DNA from: Rhizobium leguminosarum
GTDB lineage: Bacteria > Pseudomonadota > Alphaproteobacteria > Rhizobiales > Rhizobiaceae
Direction of reading: 5' to 3'
Assembly (NCBI RefSeq): GCF_004123835.1
Contig: NZ_MZMU01000003.1
Span: 1,116,001-1,180,000 of the forward strand
DNA length: 64,000 bases
Shown: one piece after another, positions 27,723 through 37,104 of the stretch
Layout of the letters: the number at the start of each line of letters is the position of its first letter
Position numbering within the stretch: position 1 is the stretch's first letter
The notes under the pieces: model-generated
What the model was told of the DNA's origin: nothing
What the model saw: the letters and a program-made list of their open reading frames with translations, nothing else
Database searches by the model: none
Program-made: the position numbers and the translations under genes

Positions 27723-28361
27723 ATGGAAGTTGGCACGACTGTAAGAGACCAGCCGCAGACTGGCTATATGTCTTCGATTATCGAAGCCGGCACGGCAGCG
27801 TGCCGGCTGTACGGGCCCTCGAAAACAAACGTCGCCGATATCGCTCGACTGCTGGGGAAGTCGCCGGCAAGTGTGTACAAGATCTTCCCTTCCAAGGCGG
27901 CGATTTGGGATGCCATTGCCGGGAATTTCTTCGAAACTGATCTCACCTTCACCCCATCTGCCGACTGCGAGCTCACCAGTGCGGCGAGCCGGCTGAAAGA
28001 AACCGCGCTCGGACAACACCGCCTGATGCTGCAGGCACGTCACGGCGACAGCCAGATGTTCGACCTCGTTGTTCTCGCCGCAGACGGCAGTTGGCCATCG
28101 TTCAGAGACCATCTGAAGCGACTTCAGGCGAATGTGGGCGAGCTTGTTTGCGCCGGCATCGCGACTAAAGAGTTCGTTCCGAGGAATGTTGACGCGGCCG
28201 CATCCTGCTTTTGCGCCTCAATCATCTCCTTATGGGACCCCAGAATTATTGGCGCCCTGCCTTCGAGCCACTGTCAGCTATCAGCTCACGAACTCGCTTC
28301 CTTTGCCGTTTCAGCTCTCCGGCCAAGTTCCCCAGGCGAGGAGCGCATGGCCGCGGAATGA
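27723..28361 (+). CDS. TetR/AcrR family regulator downstream of the efflux operon
   Basis: The 212-residue protein has the TetR DNA-binding region in KTNVADIARLLGKSPASVYKIF (about residues 34-56) and a helical C-terminal domain resembling the TetR_C group with HRLMLQARHGDS. The start could be ATG 27723 or ATG 27768; neither has a strong ribosome binding site. It lies 67 nt after the hydrolase gene on the same strand and is intact, unlike the divergent TetR gene at the head of the operon. It may have taken over control of the operon. Confidence 0.8.
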   Translation: MEVGTTVRDQPQTGYMSSIIEAGTAACRLYGPSKTNVADIARLLGKSPASVYKIFPSKAAIWDAIAGNFFETDLTFTPSADCELTSAASRLKETALGQHRLMLQARHGDSQMFDLVVLAADGSWPSFRDHLKRLQANVGELVCAGIATKEFVPRNVDAAASCFCASIISLWDPRIIGALPSSHCQLSAHELASFAVSALRPSSPGEERMAAE

Positions 28362-28379
28362 CGCCCCCAGATGCGGCCG

Positions 28380-28847
28380 CTAGGCCGCGAGGATGGTGAT
28401 CCCGTACGAATTGGCGGCCGCCGTCATGCGGGCGATGGTTTCGGCCGAAGGGCTGGCCTTCGGTGGCTCGGTTGTGCCTTCCGCTTCGATGAATTCGGCC
28501 ATGTCCCGATCGACGACCGCGGAAAAGACCACGGGGACGGTTCCGCGGTTGGAATAGCCGTGCACCATGAAGGGCGGGATGGTGACGATGTCGCCGGCGC
28601 CGGCCTCGATCTCTTCGGGGCCCCTGTCGCCGAGGCGCCAGATCGTCAGGCGTCCCTCCAGGATGCGGAACACTTCGGGGCTCGCATGCGCATGTTTCGG
28701 CGTCCGGCTGCCGGGTGGCACGGTGACGTCGAAGAGATTGAGCCAGGTTCCGCTGATTCTAAGCCGACGCTCGACCCGGTCGCCGAGGACGAAAAACCGC
28801 TTCGCCTCGTCGCTCGCAGGCATTTTCACAAATGAGTTGGGCATCAT
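28380..28847 (-). CDS. cupin-domain protein
   Basis: The 155-residue protein is a single-domain cupin. The first motif is TPKHAHASPEVFRILEGRLT (two His, one Glu) and the second is PPFMVHGYSNRG (one His), together forming a metal-binding beta-barrel. There are two adjacent ATGs; a purine-rich AAAGAGA precedes the first. It has no signal peptide. The substrate is unknown; relatives include dioxygenases, isomerases and sugar-binding proteins. It converges on the TetR gene, 18 nt between stops. Confidence 0.8.
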   Translation of the reverse strand: MMPNSFVKMPASDEAKRFFVLGDRVERRLRISGTWLNLFDVTVPPGSRTPKHAHASPEVFRILEGRLTIWRLGDRGPEEIEAGAGDIVTIPPFMVHGYSNRGTVPVVFSAVVDRDMAEFIEAEGTTEPPKASPSAETIARMTAAANSYGITILAA

Positions 28848-29283
28848 GTCTCTTTCTTTTTCTTACAGGGCTTCTTCTTATGGGCTTTTTCTTGCGGGCG
28901 CAGCCGTTAGACCTTTGCGCCGCCTTTGACAACCCGCCCTGTTGTTGGGGGTAACATCGTTGAACGCGCTTCAAAGAAGCGCGCTACGTCAGCCGAAGCG
29001 ATGAACAAACGGCTCCGTTGCCAGGGGTTCAGCGCCGCTCGCGCGCTGTTGCGTCACGAAACTGTCGGGGCCGATATCGGTACTTCGGGGCGTTTCCGCA
29101 AGGTCCCTCAATGCCGCATCAGGTATGCGGAAATGACTGAGGCCGGAGGGGGTCGAAAGGCTCGGGCGCCTGTAATACCGCCGACACAGAAGGGGCGCAT
29201 AGAACGCGGCGGCCGTTCTTGGGGCCGTCCTTCCGCGCCGTTCCGGCATTCATATTGATCATTCACATTGATGGAGCGCATCC
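28848..29283. other. intergenic with a short hairpin; no gene recognised
   Basis: This gap of 436 nt separates the divergent cupin and sugar-phosphate isomerase genes. A perfect 8-bp hairpin, CGCGCTTC-AAA-GAAGCGCG, lies at 28965-28983. A plus-strand frame (28926-29258) is open but strongly basic and unlike any protein I know. Promoters for both flanking genes should lie here. Confidence 0.45.
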
Positions 29284-30102
29284 ATGTCCTCTCTTCCCGT
29301 CGTCGGCGCCGCCATGACGCTCGATGAAGTCGAACTTCACCGTGATTGGCTCTTCGAAAAGTCCCGCGATCTCGAATTGCAGAGCTTTATCGATGCCGAG
29401 GTTCTGAACGGTGATTGGGCGCCGCTTGCCGCCCGCACCAGGCGGCTTCTCGACGGTCATGGCGGCCGCCTCGGCATTCACGGCCCGTTCTGGGGCTTCA
29501 CTATTGCCTCGGAAGATCCTGATATCCGCGCCATCGTCACCCGGCGCCTGCTGCAGGGGCTTGATGTCTGCGCCGCCATCGGCGCGACCCATATGGTCAT
29601 CCACAGCCCTTACACCTCCTGGTCCTACAACAATCTCGACGACAATGCCGGCGCCCGCGAAGCCTTGGCCGAGCGCACGCACATGACGCTCCGCGACGCC
29701 GTCCGGCGCGCCGAGGATATCGGCTGCACCATGGTCATCGAGAACATCGAGGACAAGGATCCGCATATTCGGGTGGCGCTTGCCGAGAGCTTCAACTCAC
29801 CCGCCGTCGCCGTCTCGATCGATACCGGCCACGCCCATTATGCCCATGGCTATACCGGTGCTCCGCCGGTCGATTATTACGTCAAGGCCGCCGACAATCG
29901 CCTCCAGCATGTCCACCTGCAGGATGCCGACGGATATGCCGATCGCCACTGGAGCCTCGGCGAAGGCGCGATCCGCTGGCACGCCGTCTTCGCGGCCCTT
30001 GCCAAGCTCGAAAGCAACCCGCGCCTCATCATCGAGATCAAGGACAAGTCGAAGATCCCGGCGTCTGCGGCCTATCTCGCCTCGATTGGGGTGGCCGAAT
30101 AG
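29284..30102 (+). CDS. sugar phosphate isomerase/epimerase (xylose isomerase-like TIM barrel)
   Basis: The 272-residue protein matches the AP endonuclease 2-type TIM barrel. Metal-ligand motifs are THMVIHSPY, MVIENIED, SIDTGHAHYAHG, HVHLQDADGYADRHWSLGEG and LIIEIK. These supply the Glu/His/Asp ligands for a divalent metal used in isomerase or epimerase chemistry on keto-sugars or inositol derivatives. It is cytoplasmic and stands alone between the divergent cupin gene and a RIME element. The exact substrate cannot be read from the sequence. Confidence 0.87.
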   Translation: MSSLPVVGAAMTLDEVELHRDWLFEKSRDLELQSFIDAEVLNGDWAPLAARTRRLLDGHGGRLGIHGPFWGFTIASEDPDIRAIVTRRLLQGLDVCAAIGATHMVIHSPYTSWSYNNLDDNAGAREALAERTHMTLRDAVRRAEDIGCTMVIENIEDKDPHIRVALAESFNSPAVAVSIDTGHAHYAHGYTGAPPVDYYVKAADNRLQHVHLQDADGYADRHWSLGEGAIRWHAVFAALAKLESNPRLIIEIKDKSKIPASAAYLASIGVAE

Positions 30103-30158
30103 CGGAAGCCCAGGAAACACCAGCCTACAAGATGACTAAGGCTGCGTCTTGGTTCTCT

Positions 30159-30315
30159 CTTCTCCCCAGCGGGGAGAAGGTGGCCCGAAGGGTCGGATGA
30201 GGGGGCCACACGGCACGTCATTCATTATTGCCCTTCGCTTGCGCCGCGAGCATTCGCGGCCCTGCCGCTCACCCCCTCATCTGCCTGCCGGCATCTTCTC
30301 CCCGCTGGGGAGAAG
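30159..30315. repeat. RIME-type intergenic element
   Basis: The element has two halves in inverted orientation. The left half is 30159-30205, with the hairpin CTCCCC-AGC-GGGGAG, followed by GGATGAGGGGG. The right half is 30272-30315, starting CCCCCTCATCTGCC and ending in another CCCC/GGGG hairpin. This is the form of rhizobial RIME elements. It occupies most of the 325-nt gap before the alcohol dehydrogenase end. Confidence 0.85.
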
Positions 30316-30427
30316 CGGACTCGTGGCAACGTCTCGGTTCCTTTCTTCTCAGTAGGAGCAAGACATATCGGACGAAACCCGCTTGCTCCCACCTTTGCAC
30401 GCCACGGGCGGGCAGGGCGGAGCTCCC

Positions 30428-31471
30428 TCACGAAAACCGCGTAATAACGCTGATCCCCGTGGCCTCAGCCTTGTCGAGCGCCATCAGCGCTGGCACGGCC
30501 TCCTCGAGGCTGACCCGCCGTCCGATCAGCTTCTGCGGCGCGATCTTGCCGGCCGAAAGCATCGACAGCATGGCGTCGTAACGCCAGGCCTGCATGCCGT
30601 GGCTGCCGTAGATTTCCAGCTCGTGGCCGATCACCTGCGCCATCGGGATTTGCGGCGTCGCGTGTTCACCCAGCATCAGCCCCACCTGCACATGCCGTCC
30701 GCGCCGGCGCAGGTTCTTGATCGAATTGACGCAGGTGACGGGATGGCCGAGCGCGTCGATCGAGACATGCGCGCCGCCCTTGGTGATTTCGCGCACCGCC
30801 TCCGCCACGTCGGCGACACCGGATGCATTGACCGTCGCCACCGCCCCGCACTCCTTGGCGAAGGCGAGCTTCTCCTCGGATATGTCGATGCCGATCGCAT
30901 TCGCCCCGAGCGCCGTGGCAATCATGATCGCCGACAGGCCGACGCCGCCGCAGCCATGCACGGCGATCCATTCGCCAGGCCCGGTGCGGGCTTGGTCGGC
31001 GACGGCGCGAAACGAGGTGGCGAAGCGGCAGCCGAGGCTTGCCGCCGTCGCATCGTCGATCGTATCGGGCAGGTGCACCAGATTGGTATCGGCATAGTCG
31101 ATCGCCACATATTCGGCGAACGACCCCCAATGGGTGAAGCCCGGCTGGAACTGGTTCGGGCAGACCTGCTGGTTGCCGGAATGGCATTCGCTGCAATGGC
31201 CGCAGCCGGAAACGAAGGGCACGGTCACCCGGTCGCCGACCTTGAAGCGCATCACGCCGCGGCCGGTGGCGACGATCCGCCCGGCAAGCTCGTGTCCCGG
31301 CACATGCGGCAGCCGGATATCCGGGTCGTGGCCCATCCAGCCGTGCCAGTCGCTGCGGCAGAGCCCGCTGGCCCCAACGGATATGACGACACCGTCCTCT
31401 GTCGGTGTCGGATCGGGCAGGGTGCGGATTTCGGGCGCCTGTTCGAAGGCTTCGTAGAACATGGCTTTCAT
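30428..31471 (-). CDS. zinc-dependent alcohol dehydrogenase family protein
   Basis: The 347-residue protein is a medium-chain dehydrogenase. Catalytic zinc ligands are Cys38 and His60-Glu61 (GHE). The structural zinc site is Cys90, Cys93, Cys96 and Cys104. The NAD(P)-binding motif is [10 protein letters not shown]. It oxidises an alcohol or polyol with NAD(P), and several relatives act on aryl or allyl alcohols; the true substrate is unknown. It is divergent from a branched-chain aminotransferase gene, 246 nt apart. Confidence 0.9.
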   Translation of the reverse strand: MKAMFYEAFEQAPEIRTLPDPTPTEDGVVISVGASGLCRSDWHGWMGHDPDIRLPHVPGHELAGRIVATGRGVMRFKVGDRVTVPFVSGCGHCSECHSGNQQVCPNQFQPGFTHWGSFAEYVAIDYADTNLVHLPDTIDDATAASLGCRFATSFRAVADQARTGPGEWIAVHGCGGVGLSAIMIATALGANAIGIDISEEKLAFAKECGAVATVNASGVADVAEAVREITKGGAHVSIDALGHPVTCVNSIKNLRRRGRHVQVGLMLGEHATPQIPMAQVIGHELEIYGSHGMQAWRYDAMLSMLSAGKIAPQKLIGRRVSLEEAVPALMALDKAEATGISVITRFS

Positions 31472-31717
31472 CGGCGTTTTCCTTGCTGCTTATCCGCTGT
31501 TCCACCATCATCGCATGCGGCAGGCAGCCATTCCAACATTCCATTCCATCATTTTTGCTGATGCACCCATCGATGAAGCTGCCGTTGCTGCGCACGAATA
31601 TTGCGGCCTGGCGGCATTCCCCGGCATTTTCTTGCTTCCGTGTTTCCGCTCGGGATTTGTCCTTGACCCGGCTTGCCGCGGCGGTTTTTCCTTCTCCGGC
31701 TTCAGGAGGAAACCATC

Positions 31718-32605
31718 ATGGCCGTCGATACATCACCCCGTTCAACCACCTGGACTCATGTCGATGGAGAATGGCTCCCCGGCAATCCGCCGCTGATCGG
31801 GCCGACCTCGCATGCCATGTGGCTGGGCTCCACGGTCTTCGACGGCGCCCGCTGGTTCGATGGCATCGCGCCGGATCTCGACCTGCACTGCCAGCGCATC
31901 AATCGCTCGGCGCTCGCCATGGGTCTGAAGCCGGTGAAATCGGCCGAGGAGATCGTAGCACTCGCCTGGGAAGGCGTTGCGAAATTCGATGGCGCCACGG
32001 CGATCTACATCAAGCCGATGTATTGGGGCGAACACGGCGCACCCGGCAGCGTCGTCTCTGTCGATGCGGAATCGACCCGCTTCGCGCTCTGCCTGTTCGA
32101 GGCGCCGATGGGCGGCCATGGCGGCACCAGCCTCACCGTCTCGCCCTATCGCCGCCCGTCGCCGGAAACGGCGATGACCGAGGCGAAGACCGGCTCGCTC
32201 TATCCAAACAGCGGCCGCATGATCGCCGAAGCGCGCAGCCGCGGTTTCGACAATGCGCTGGTGCGCGACCTGAACGGCAACGTCGTCGAGACCGCCTCGT
32301 CGAACGTCTTCATGGTGAAGGACGGCGTGGTGATGACGCCGGCCGCCAACCGCACCTTCCTCGCCGGCATCACCCGCGCCCGCGTCATCGGCCTATTGCG
32401 CCAGGCCGGTTTCGATGTGCACGAAGCAGCGCTCTCCGTCGAAGATTTCATGCAAGCCGACGAGATCTTCACCACCGGCAACTATTCCAAAGTCGTCGGC
32501 GTCATCCGCCTCGACGACCGCAATCTCCAGGAAGGCCCGTTCACCCGCAAGGCACTGGAACTCTACATGGACTGGGCCCACGGCAGGAGTGAGAGCGAAG
32601 AGTGA
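31718..32605 (+). CDS. ilvE: branched-chain amino acid aminotransferase
   Basis: ATG 31718 was chosen because AGGAGGA ends 7 nt before it; the longer frame from 31673 has no such site. The 295-residue fold-type IV PLP enzyme has the cofactor Lys157 in EAKTGSLYPN, the Glu in VVETASSNVF and the phosphate-binding ITRARVI region. It transfers the amino group between glutamate and Val, Leu or Ile. Members of this fold also include D-amino acid transaminases and aminodeoxychorismate lyases, but the N-terminal WTHVDGEWLPG and length favour the branched-chain group. Confidence 0.85.
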   Translation: MAVDTSPRSTTWTHVDGEWLPGNPPLIGPTSHAMWLGSTVFDGARWFDGIAPDLDLHCQRINRSALAMGLKPVKSAEEIVALAWEGVAKFDGATAIYIKPMYWGEHGAPGSVVSVDAESTRFALCLFEAPMGGHGGTSLTVSPYRRPSPETAMTEAKTGSLYPNSGRMIAEARSRGFDNALVRDLNGNVVETASSNVFMVKDGVVMTPAANRTFLAGITRARVIGLLRQAGFDVHEAALSVEDFMQADEIFTTGNYSKVVGVIRLDDRNLQEGPFTRKALELYMDWAHGRSESEE

Positions 32606-32722
32606 GCAGCGGTTCGGCGCTGCCGAAGCAATCGATCCAGTGAATCGATTGCAGCTGCGAACGCCCGGAGCGCAAGCGCAGGGCAGGCGCGGTCGCCTCT
32701 AGCAACATCCACGTCTGCATCC

Positions 32723-33018
32723 GCCCCTCATCCGCCTGCCGGCACCTTCTCCCCGTAAACGGGGCGAAGGGGATATGCCGCGACGTCTCCGTCCCAACCT
32801 CGCTTGCGCAGGGCACGTCCCCTCTCCCCGTCAGAACGGGGAGAGGGTTAGGGTCATAGGCGCTAGGTTAGGCTCTAAGCCGACGGGCAGCCGCGCCTCA
32901 ACCTTCGGCCAGGGGTCCAAAATATCGGGTCAAATCGACATCCCGGGTTTGATTCACATCCATAGTCTTGGCTGTCTATACCCTAACCTAGCGCCTATGA
33001 GGGTTAGGGTGAGGGGCA
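32723..33018. repeat. RIME-type element interrupted by a small insertion
   Basis: Starts CCCCTCATCCGCCTGCCGGC and carries CCCCGT/ACGGGG hairpins at about 32751-32764 and 32825-32844. The usual end, GGTTAGGGTGAGGGGCA, is split: its start is at 32846 and it resumes at 33001. Compare the uninterrupted copy at 53497-53634. Together with the insertion it accounts for most of the 457-nt gene-free gap. Confidence 0.8.
32844..33010. mobile_element. MITE-like element with 18-bp terminal inverted repeats and target duplication
   Basis: An element of 145 bp (32855-32999) begins CATAGGCGCTAGGTTAGG and ends with its exact reverse complement, an 18-bp perfect inverted repeat. It is flanked on both sides by AGGGTTAGGGT (32844-32854 and 33000-33010), an 11-bp direct repeat that fits a target-site duplication. 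The interior has no coding frame. It splits a RIME element whose normal continuation reads straight through at other copies. A target duplication of this length is compatible with IS4-type transposases. Confidence 0.82.
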
Positions 33019-33062
33019 ATTTCTTGCCGTGAGGGCGGCCTATCGTCCCGATGCCCGCACAC

Positions 33063-33965
33063 TCACGTCATCCACTTCCGATGTTCCGCAAATCTCTCCG
33101 CCAACAGATCGATGAACAGCCGCACCTTCGTCGGCAAATGGCTGCGGTTGGGATAGACGGCGTTGATGTTGAATTCGATCGGCCGGTAGTCCGGCATGAT
33201 CTTCACCAGCCGTCCTTCGGCGATGTCGTCGAACACGACGAAACTCGGCGCCAGGAAGATGCCTCGCCCGGTCAGCGTCAGGAAGCGCAGCATCTCGGCG
33301 CTGTTGGAGACGACGTTGCCGCTGATCTTGACGCTCTCCTTGTTGCCTTCGCCATCCTCGAAGCGCCATTCGTCGCCATAGGGGTAATAGGCATATTGCA
33401 GGCAATTGTGATCGGCGACCTCGGCCGGCGTTTTCGGCATTGGATGGCTCTCGAAATAGGCCGGCGAGCAGACGAGCATATGGCGCCAGGGCGTCAATTT
33501 GCGCGCGACGAGCGATGAATCCGGCGGCGGTACGGTGCGCATCACCAGGTCGTAGCCATCCTCGATCATGTCGACCATCCGCTCGCCGACGCTGAAATCG
33601 AGTGAGATCGACGGATAGAGCTCCATAAATTCGCTGACGACAGGCAGCAGGAAACGGACGATGGCGCTGCTGGTGTAGACCTTCAGCGTGCCGCGCGGCG
33701 TCGTGCTCAGCGCGCCGGCCGTCCGGTCCGCCTCATCGAGTTCAGCCAGGATCTGCGACGAGCGTTCATAATAATATTTGCCGGTTTCGGTCAGGCTGAC
33801 CTTGCGCGTCGTGCGGTTAAGCAGCCGCACGCCGAGCCGGTCCTCCAGCGATTGCACGTGATTGCCGACCATGGTGACGGACATGTTGAGCCGGCGCGCG
33901 GCGGCGGAAAAACCGCCGCATTCCACCACGCGGCCAAACACCATGAGGCTTGTCAGCCGATCCAT
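33063..33965 (-). CDS. LysR-family transcriptional regulator
   Basis: The 300-residue protein has an N-terminal winged helix (about residues 1-60, with GGFSAAARRLNMS and LEDRLGVRLLNRTTR) and a periplasmic-binding-protein-like effector domain to the C-terminus. It belongs to the common LysR group next to efflux genes. It is divergent from the EmrA-like gene, 134 nt apart, which contains ATC-N11-GAT at 33980-33996, a dyad that could be a LysR box. It is the probable regulator of the emrAB-type pump. Confidence 0.9.
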   Translation of the reverse strand: MDRLTSLMVFGRVVECGGFSAAARRLNMSVTMVGNHVQSLEDRLGVRLLNRTTRKVSLTETGKYYYERSSQILAELDEADRTAGALSTTPRGTLKVYTSSAIVRFLLPVVSEFMELYPSISLDFSVGERMVDMIEDGYDLVMRTVPPPDSSLVARKLTPWRHMLVCSPAYFESHPMPKTPAEVADHNCLQYAYYPYGDEWRFEDGEGNKESVKISGNVVSNSAEMLRFLTLTGRGIFLAPSFVVFDDIAEGRLVKIMPDYRPIEFNINAVYPNRSHLPTKVRLFIDLLAERFAEHRKWMT

Positions 33966-34099
33966 ATTGCCCCCGGATTATCCGCTGAGAGTTGATGATC
34001 CTTCCCGATTTAAGCAGATTATCAGAATGAATGGCAGGGTGCATTTTTCTCCACATCGAACAGGGCCTCAGAGAAGGCCAACGGTGAAGGAGAATTGCG

Positions 34100-35386
34100 A
34101 TGGTCGAGTTACCCCACAGGCAAGCTTTCGAAACTGCCAGGCAAGCCGAGCAGATCTTGGCCGAGGAAGCCGCCAGGGCGCCGGCCGCCGAGGCGCCCCC
34201 CATGCCTGTCTCCGAAGCGCCGGTTGCGGACGCACCGGTCGCGGATGCTCCCAAAAAGACCGGCCGTCGCATCGTCAAGCGCGCCGTCATCGCCGCCGCA
34301 CTGCTTGCCGGCGTCGCTTTCGCCGGCGACTTCGGCTACCGTTATTGGACGGTCGGCCGCTTCATCGAATCCACCGACGATGCCTATGTGAAGGCCGATT
34401 ACACCACCGTAGCCCCGAAGGTCGCCGGCTATATCAAGGCAGTGCTCGTCAACGACAATGACGCGGTCAAGGCCGGCCAGGTTCTTGCCCGTATCGACGA
34501 CCGCGACTTCCAGGCCGCACTGTCGCAGGCGAAGGCCGATGTGAAGGCGGCCGAGGCCGCCATCACCAATATCGACGCCCAGATCGCCCTGCAGCAATCG
34601 GTGATCGAGCAGGCCAAGGCGACGGTCGATGCCTCGCAGGCATCGCTCGACTTTGCCGTGTCCGATGCCGCCCGCTCGGCCCGTCTGATCACCAACGGCG
34701 CCGGCACCCAGTCTCGTGCCGAACAGACCCAGTCGGCCCGCGACCAGGCCGCTGCCGCCGTCGAGCGTGACCGGGCAGCCCTCGTCACGGCTCAGAATAA
34801 GGTGCCGGTGCTTCAGACCGAGCGCGAACAGACGGTTGCCCAGCGTGACCGTGCGGCCGCCGCGGCGCACCAGGCAGAGCTCAACCTCTCCTATACCGAT
34901 ATCGTCGCTGCCGTCGACGGCACGGTCGGCGCCCGGTCGATCCGGGTCGGCCAGTATGTCACCTCGGGCACGCAGTTGATGGCGGTGGTGCCGCTGCATG
35001 CGGTCTATGTCGTCGCCAATTTCAAGGAAACGCAGCTGACCTATATCAGCCCCGGCCAGTCGGTCGAGATCAAGGTCGACAGCTTTCCCGATATCTCGAT
35101 CAAGGGTCACGTCGACAGCGTTTCGCCGGCAAGCGGCTTGGAATTCTCGCTGCTGCCGCCGGACAATGCTACGGGCAATTTCACCAAGATCGTCCAGCGC
35201 ATCCCGGTCAAGATCGTCATCGACGACGAGGCTCTGAGCGGCCTGCTGCGCTCGGGCATGTCGGTCGAGCCTGAAATCGATACCAAGGCTGCGCAGACCC
35301 AAGCTGCCGAGACCAGGGCTAGTCGGACCAAGGCTGCCCAGACCTCTGGGACGGCCGAAGAGGGATTATCCAGCCACGCTGGATGA
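34100..35386 (+). CDS. emrA: EmrA/HlyD-type efflux adaptor
   Basis: The 428-residue protein starts after GAAGGAGAA. It has a cytoplasmic Ala/Pro-rich N-terminus (1-50), one membrane helix (about 55-80, RAVIAAALLAGVAFAG), and an HlyD-type periplasmic region with lipoyl halves (VAPKVAGYIKAVLVNDNDAV and SYTDIVAAVDGTVGARSIRVG) around a long coiled hairpin rich in Ala and Gln. The C-terminus is a low-complexity tail with repeated TKAAQT-type units. It pairs with the DHA2 pump gene 68 nt downstream. Confidence 0.9.
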   Translation: MVELPHRQAFETARQAEQILAEEAARAPAAEAPPMPVSEAPVADAPVADAPKKTGRRIVKRAVIAAALLAGVAFAGDFGYRYWTVGRFIESTDDAYVKADYTTVAPKVAGYIKAVLVNDNDAVKAGQVLARIDDRDFQAALSQAKADVKAAEAAITNIDAQIALQQSVIEQAKATVDASQASLDFAVSDAARSARLITNGAGTQSRAEQTQSARDQAAAAVERDRAALVTAQNKVPVLQTEREQTVAQRDRAAAAAHQAELNLSYTDIVAAVDGTVGARSIRVGQYVTSGTQLMAVVPLHAVYVVANFKETQLTYISPGQSVEIKVDSFPDISIKGHVDSVSPASGLEFSLLPPDNATGNFTKIVQRIPVKIVIDDEALSGLLRSGMSVEPEIDTKAAQTQAAETRASRTKAAQTSGTAEEGLSSHAG

Positions 35387-35454
35387 CCCTTCCGAATGAT
35401 CACCCCAACCCCTTCATGAGAAAATTTTCCGCAAGAGCCGGAAGGAGATAGGTC

Positions 35455-37074
35455 ATGGCCACTCTTCAGATCGCCGCCAACAGCAATGCGCTGGCGCCCG
35501 CCGCCGTTGCAGCGCCCGCGACACCTGCCGCGATGAGCCCGCTGCGCATGTGGGCAGCCGTTGTCGGCTCGACGCTCGGCGCCTTCATGGCCGTCCTCAA
35601 CATCCAGATCGTCAATGCCTCGCTTGCCGATATCCAGGGTGCGATCGGCGCCGGCACGGATGACGGCGGCTGGATTTCGACCTCCTATCTGATCGCCGAG
35701 ATCGTCGTCATCCCCTTGAGCGCCTGGCTGGCGCGCGTCTTCTCGCTCCGCAATTACCTGTTGACCAACGCCATCCTCTTTCTCATCTTCTCCGTCGCCT
35801 GCGCCTTCGCGGCTAATCTGCAGCAGATGATCATCCTGCGCGCCATTCAGGGCTTTTCCGGCGGCGTGCTCATCCCGATGGCTTTTACCATCATCATCAC
35901 GCTGCTGCCCAAGGCCAAGCAGCCGATCGGCCTCGCGCTGTTCGCCCTTTCGGCCACCTTCGCGCCGGCGATCGGCCCGACGATCGGCGGTTATCTCACC
36001 GAGAACTGGGGCTGGGAACATATCTTCTATGTCAACCTGGTGCCCGGCGCGCTGATGGTCGGCCTGCTCTGGGTCTCGCTCGACCGCGCGCCGATGAACC
36101 TGAAGCTGCTCGCCAAGGGCGACTGGCCGGGCATCATCACCATGGCGATCGGCCTGGCAGCCCTGCAGACCGTGCTGGAAGAGGGCAACAAGGAAGACTG
36201 GTTCGGCTCCGATTTCATCGTCCGTCTGTCTGTTATCGCCGCCGTCTCGCTGACGCTGTTCCTGATCATCGAGCTGAAGACTGCCAATCCGCTGCTGAAC
36301 CTTCGCTTGCTGGTGCGCCGCAACTTCGGCTTCGGCATCGTCGCCAATTTCCTGCTCGGCATTGCGCTTTACGGCTCGGTCTTCGTGCTGCCGATCTATC
36401 TCACCCGCATCCAGGGCTATAATTCCGAGCAGATCGGCATGGTTCTCGCCTGGACCGGCATCCCGCAGCTGCTGCTGATCCCGCTGGTGCCGCGCCTGAT
36501 GAAGCTTTTCGATATCCGCCTGCTGATCGTCGTCGGCTTTGCCCTTTTCGCCGCCTCGAACTTCATGAACGTGCACATGACCGGCGATTATGCCAGCGAC
36601 CAGCTGTTCTGGCCGAACATCGTCCGCGCCATCGGCCAGGCGCTCGTCTTCACGCCCCTCTCGGCGATCGCCACCGCAGGCATCGAGCAGGAAAATGCCG
36701 GCTCGGCTTCCGCGCTCTTCAACATGATGCGCAATCTCGGCGGCGCCGTCGGCATCGCCTCGCTGCAGACCTTCCTGTCGAAGCGCGAACAGTTCCACTC
36801 GAACATCCTGACCAACTCGGTCTCGGTCTTCGAGGAAGCCACCCGCGATCGTATCGCCAGGCTCACCGGCTACTTCATGAGCCACGGTGTCAGCGATCAG
36901 GCGCTCGCCGGCCACAAGGCCGTCGTCGCCATCGCGCTCAAAATACGCAAGCAGGCCAATATCATGGCCTTCAGCGACACCTTCTTCCTGCTCGGCGTCG
37001 CCCTCGTCGTCGCCCTGCTGGCAAGCCTGCTTCTCAGAAAACCCGGTCAACTCTCCGGCGGCGGCGCTCACTAG
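35455..37074 (+). CDS. emrB: EmrB-type MFS multidrug exporter (DHA2, 14 TM)
   Basis: The 539-residue permease begins with a short hydrophilic Ala-rich segment, then 14 predicted membrane helices. The DHA2 signature is visible in TM1 (STLGAFMAVLNIQIVNASL) and in the motif C region (GPTIGGYLTENWGWEHIFYVN). AAGGAGAT lies 7 nt before the ATG. With the preceding adaptor it forms a proton-driven tripartite exporter. The outer-membrane partner is not encoded here. It is probably controlled by the divergent LysR protein. Confidence 0.92.
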   Translation: MATLQIAANSNALAPAAVAAPATPAAMSPLRMWAAVVGSTLGAFMAVLNIQIVNASLADIQGAIGAGTDDGGWISTSYLIAEIVVIPLSAWLARVFSLRNYLLTNAILFLIFSVACAFAANLQQMIILRAIQGFSGGVLIPMAFTIIITLLPKAKQPIGLALFALSATFAPAIGPTIGGYLTENWGWEHIFYVNLVPGALMVGLLWVSLDRAPMNLKLLAKGDWPGIITMAIGLAALQTVLEEGNKEDWFGSDFIVRLSVIAAVSLTLFLIIELKTANPLLNLRLLVRRNFGFGIVANFLLGIALYGSVFVLPIYLTRIQGYNSEQIGMVLAWTGIPQLLLIPLVPRLMKLFDIRLLIVVGFALFAASNFMNVHMTGDYASDQLFWPNIVRAIGQALVFTPLSAIATAGIEQENAGSASALFNMMRNLGGAVGIASLQTFLSKREQFHSNILTNSVSVFEEATRDRIARLTGYFMSHGVSDQALAGHKAVVAIALKIRKQANIMAFSDTFFLLGVALVVALLASLLLRKPGQLSGGGAH

Positions 37075-37104
37075 CGCCGTGCGGCCCTCAAAGAGGAGAA
37101 AGCC

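Noticed and set aside
28926..29258. Plus-strand frame of 110 codons upstream of the sugar-phosphate isomerase
   Set aside because: Strongly basic composition with no family features; the hairpin at 28965-28983 suggests a non-coding role.
35107..37071. Open frame of 654 codons opposite emrB
   Set aside because: Exact shadow of the exporter gene, with a composition rich in Asp, Gln and Arg that mirrors hydrophobic codons.
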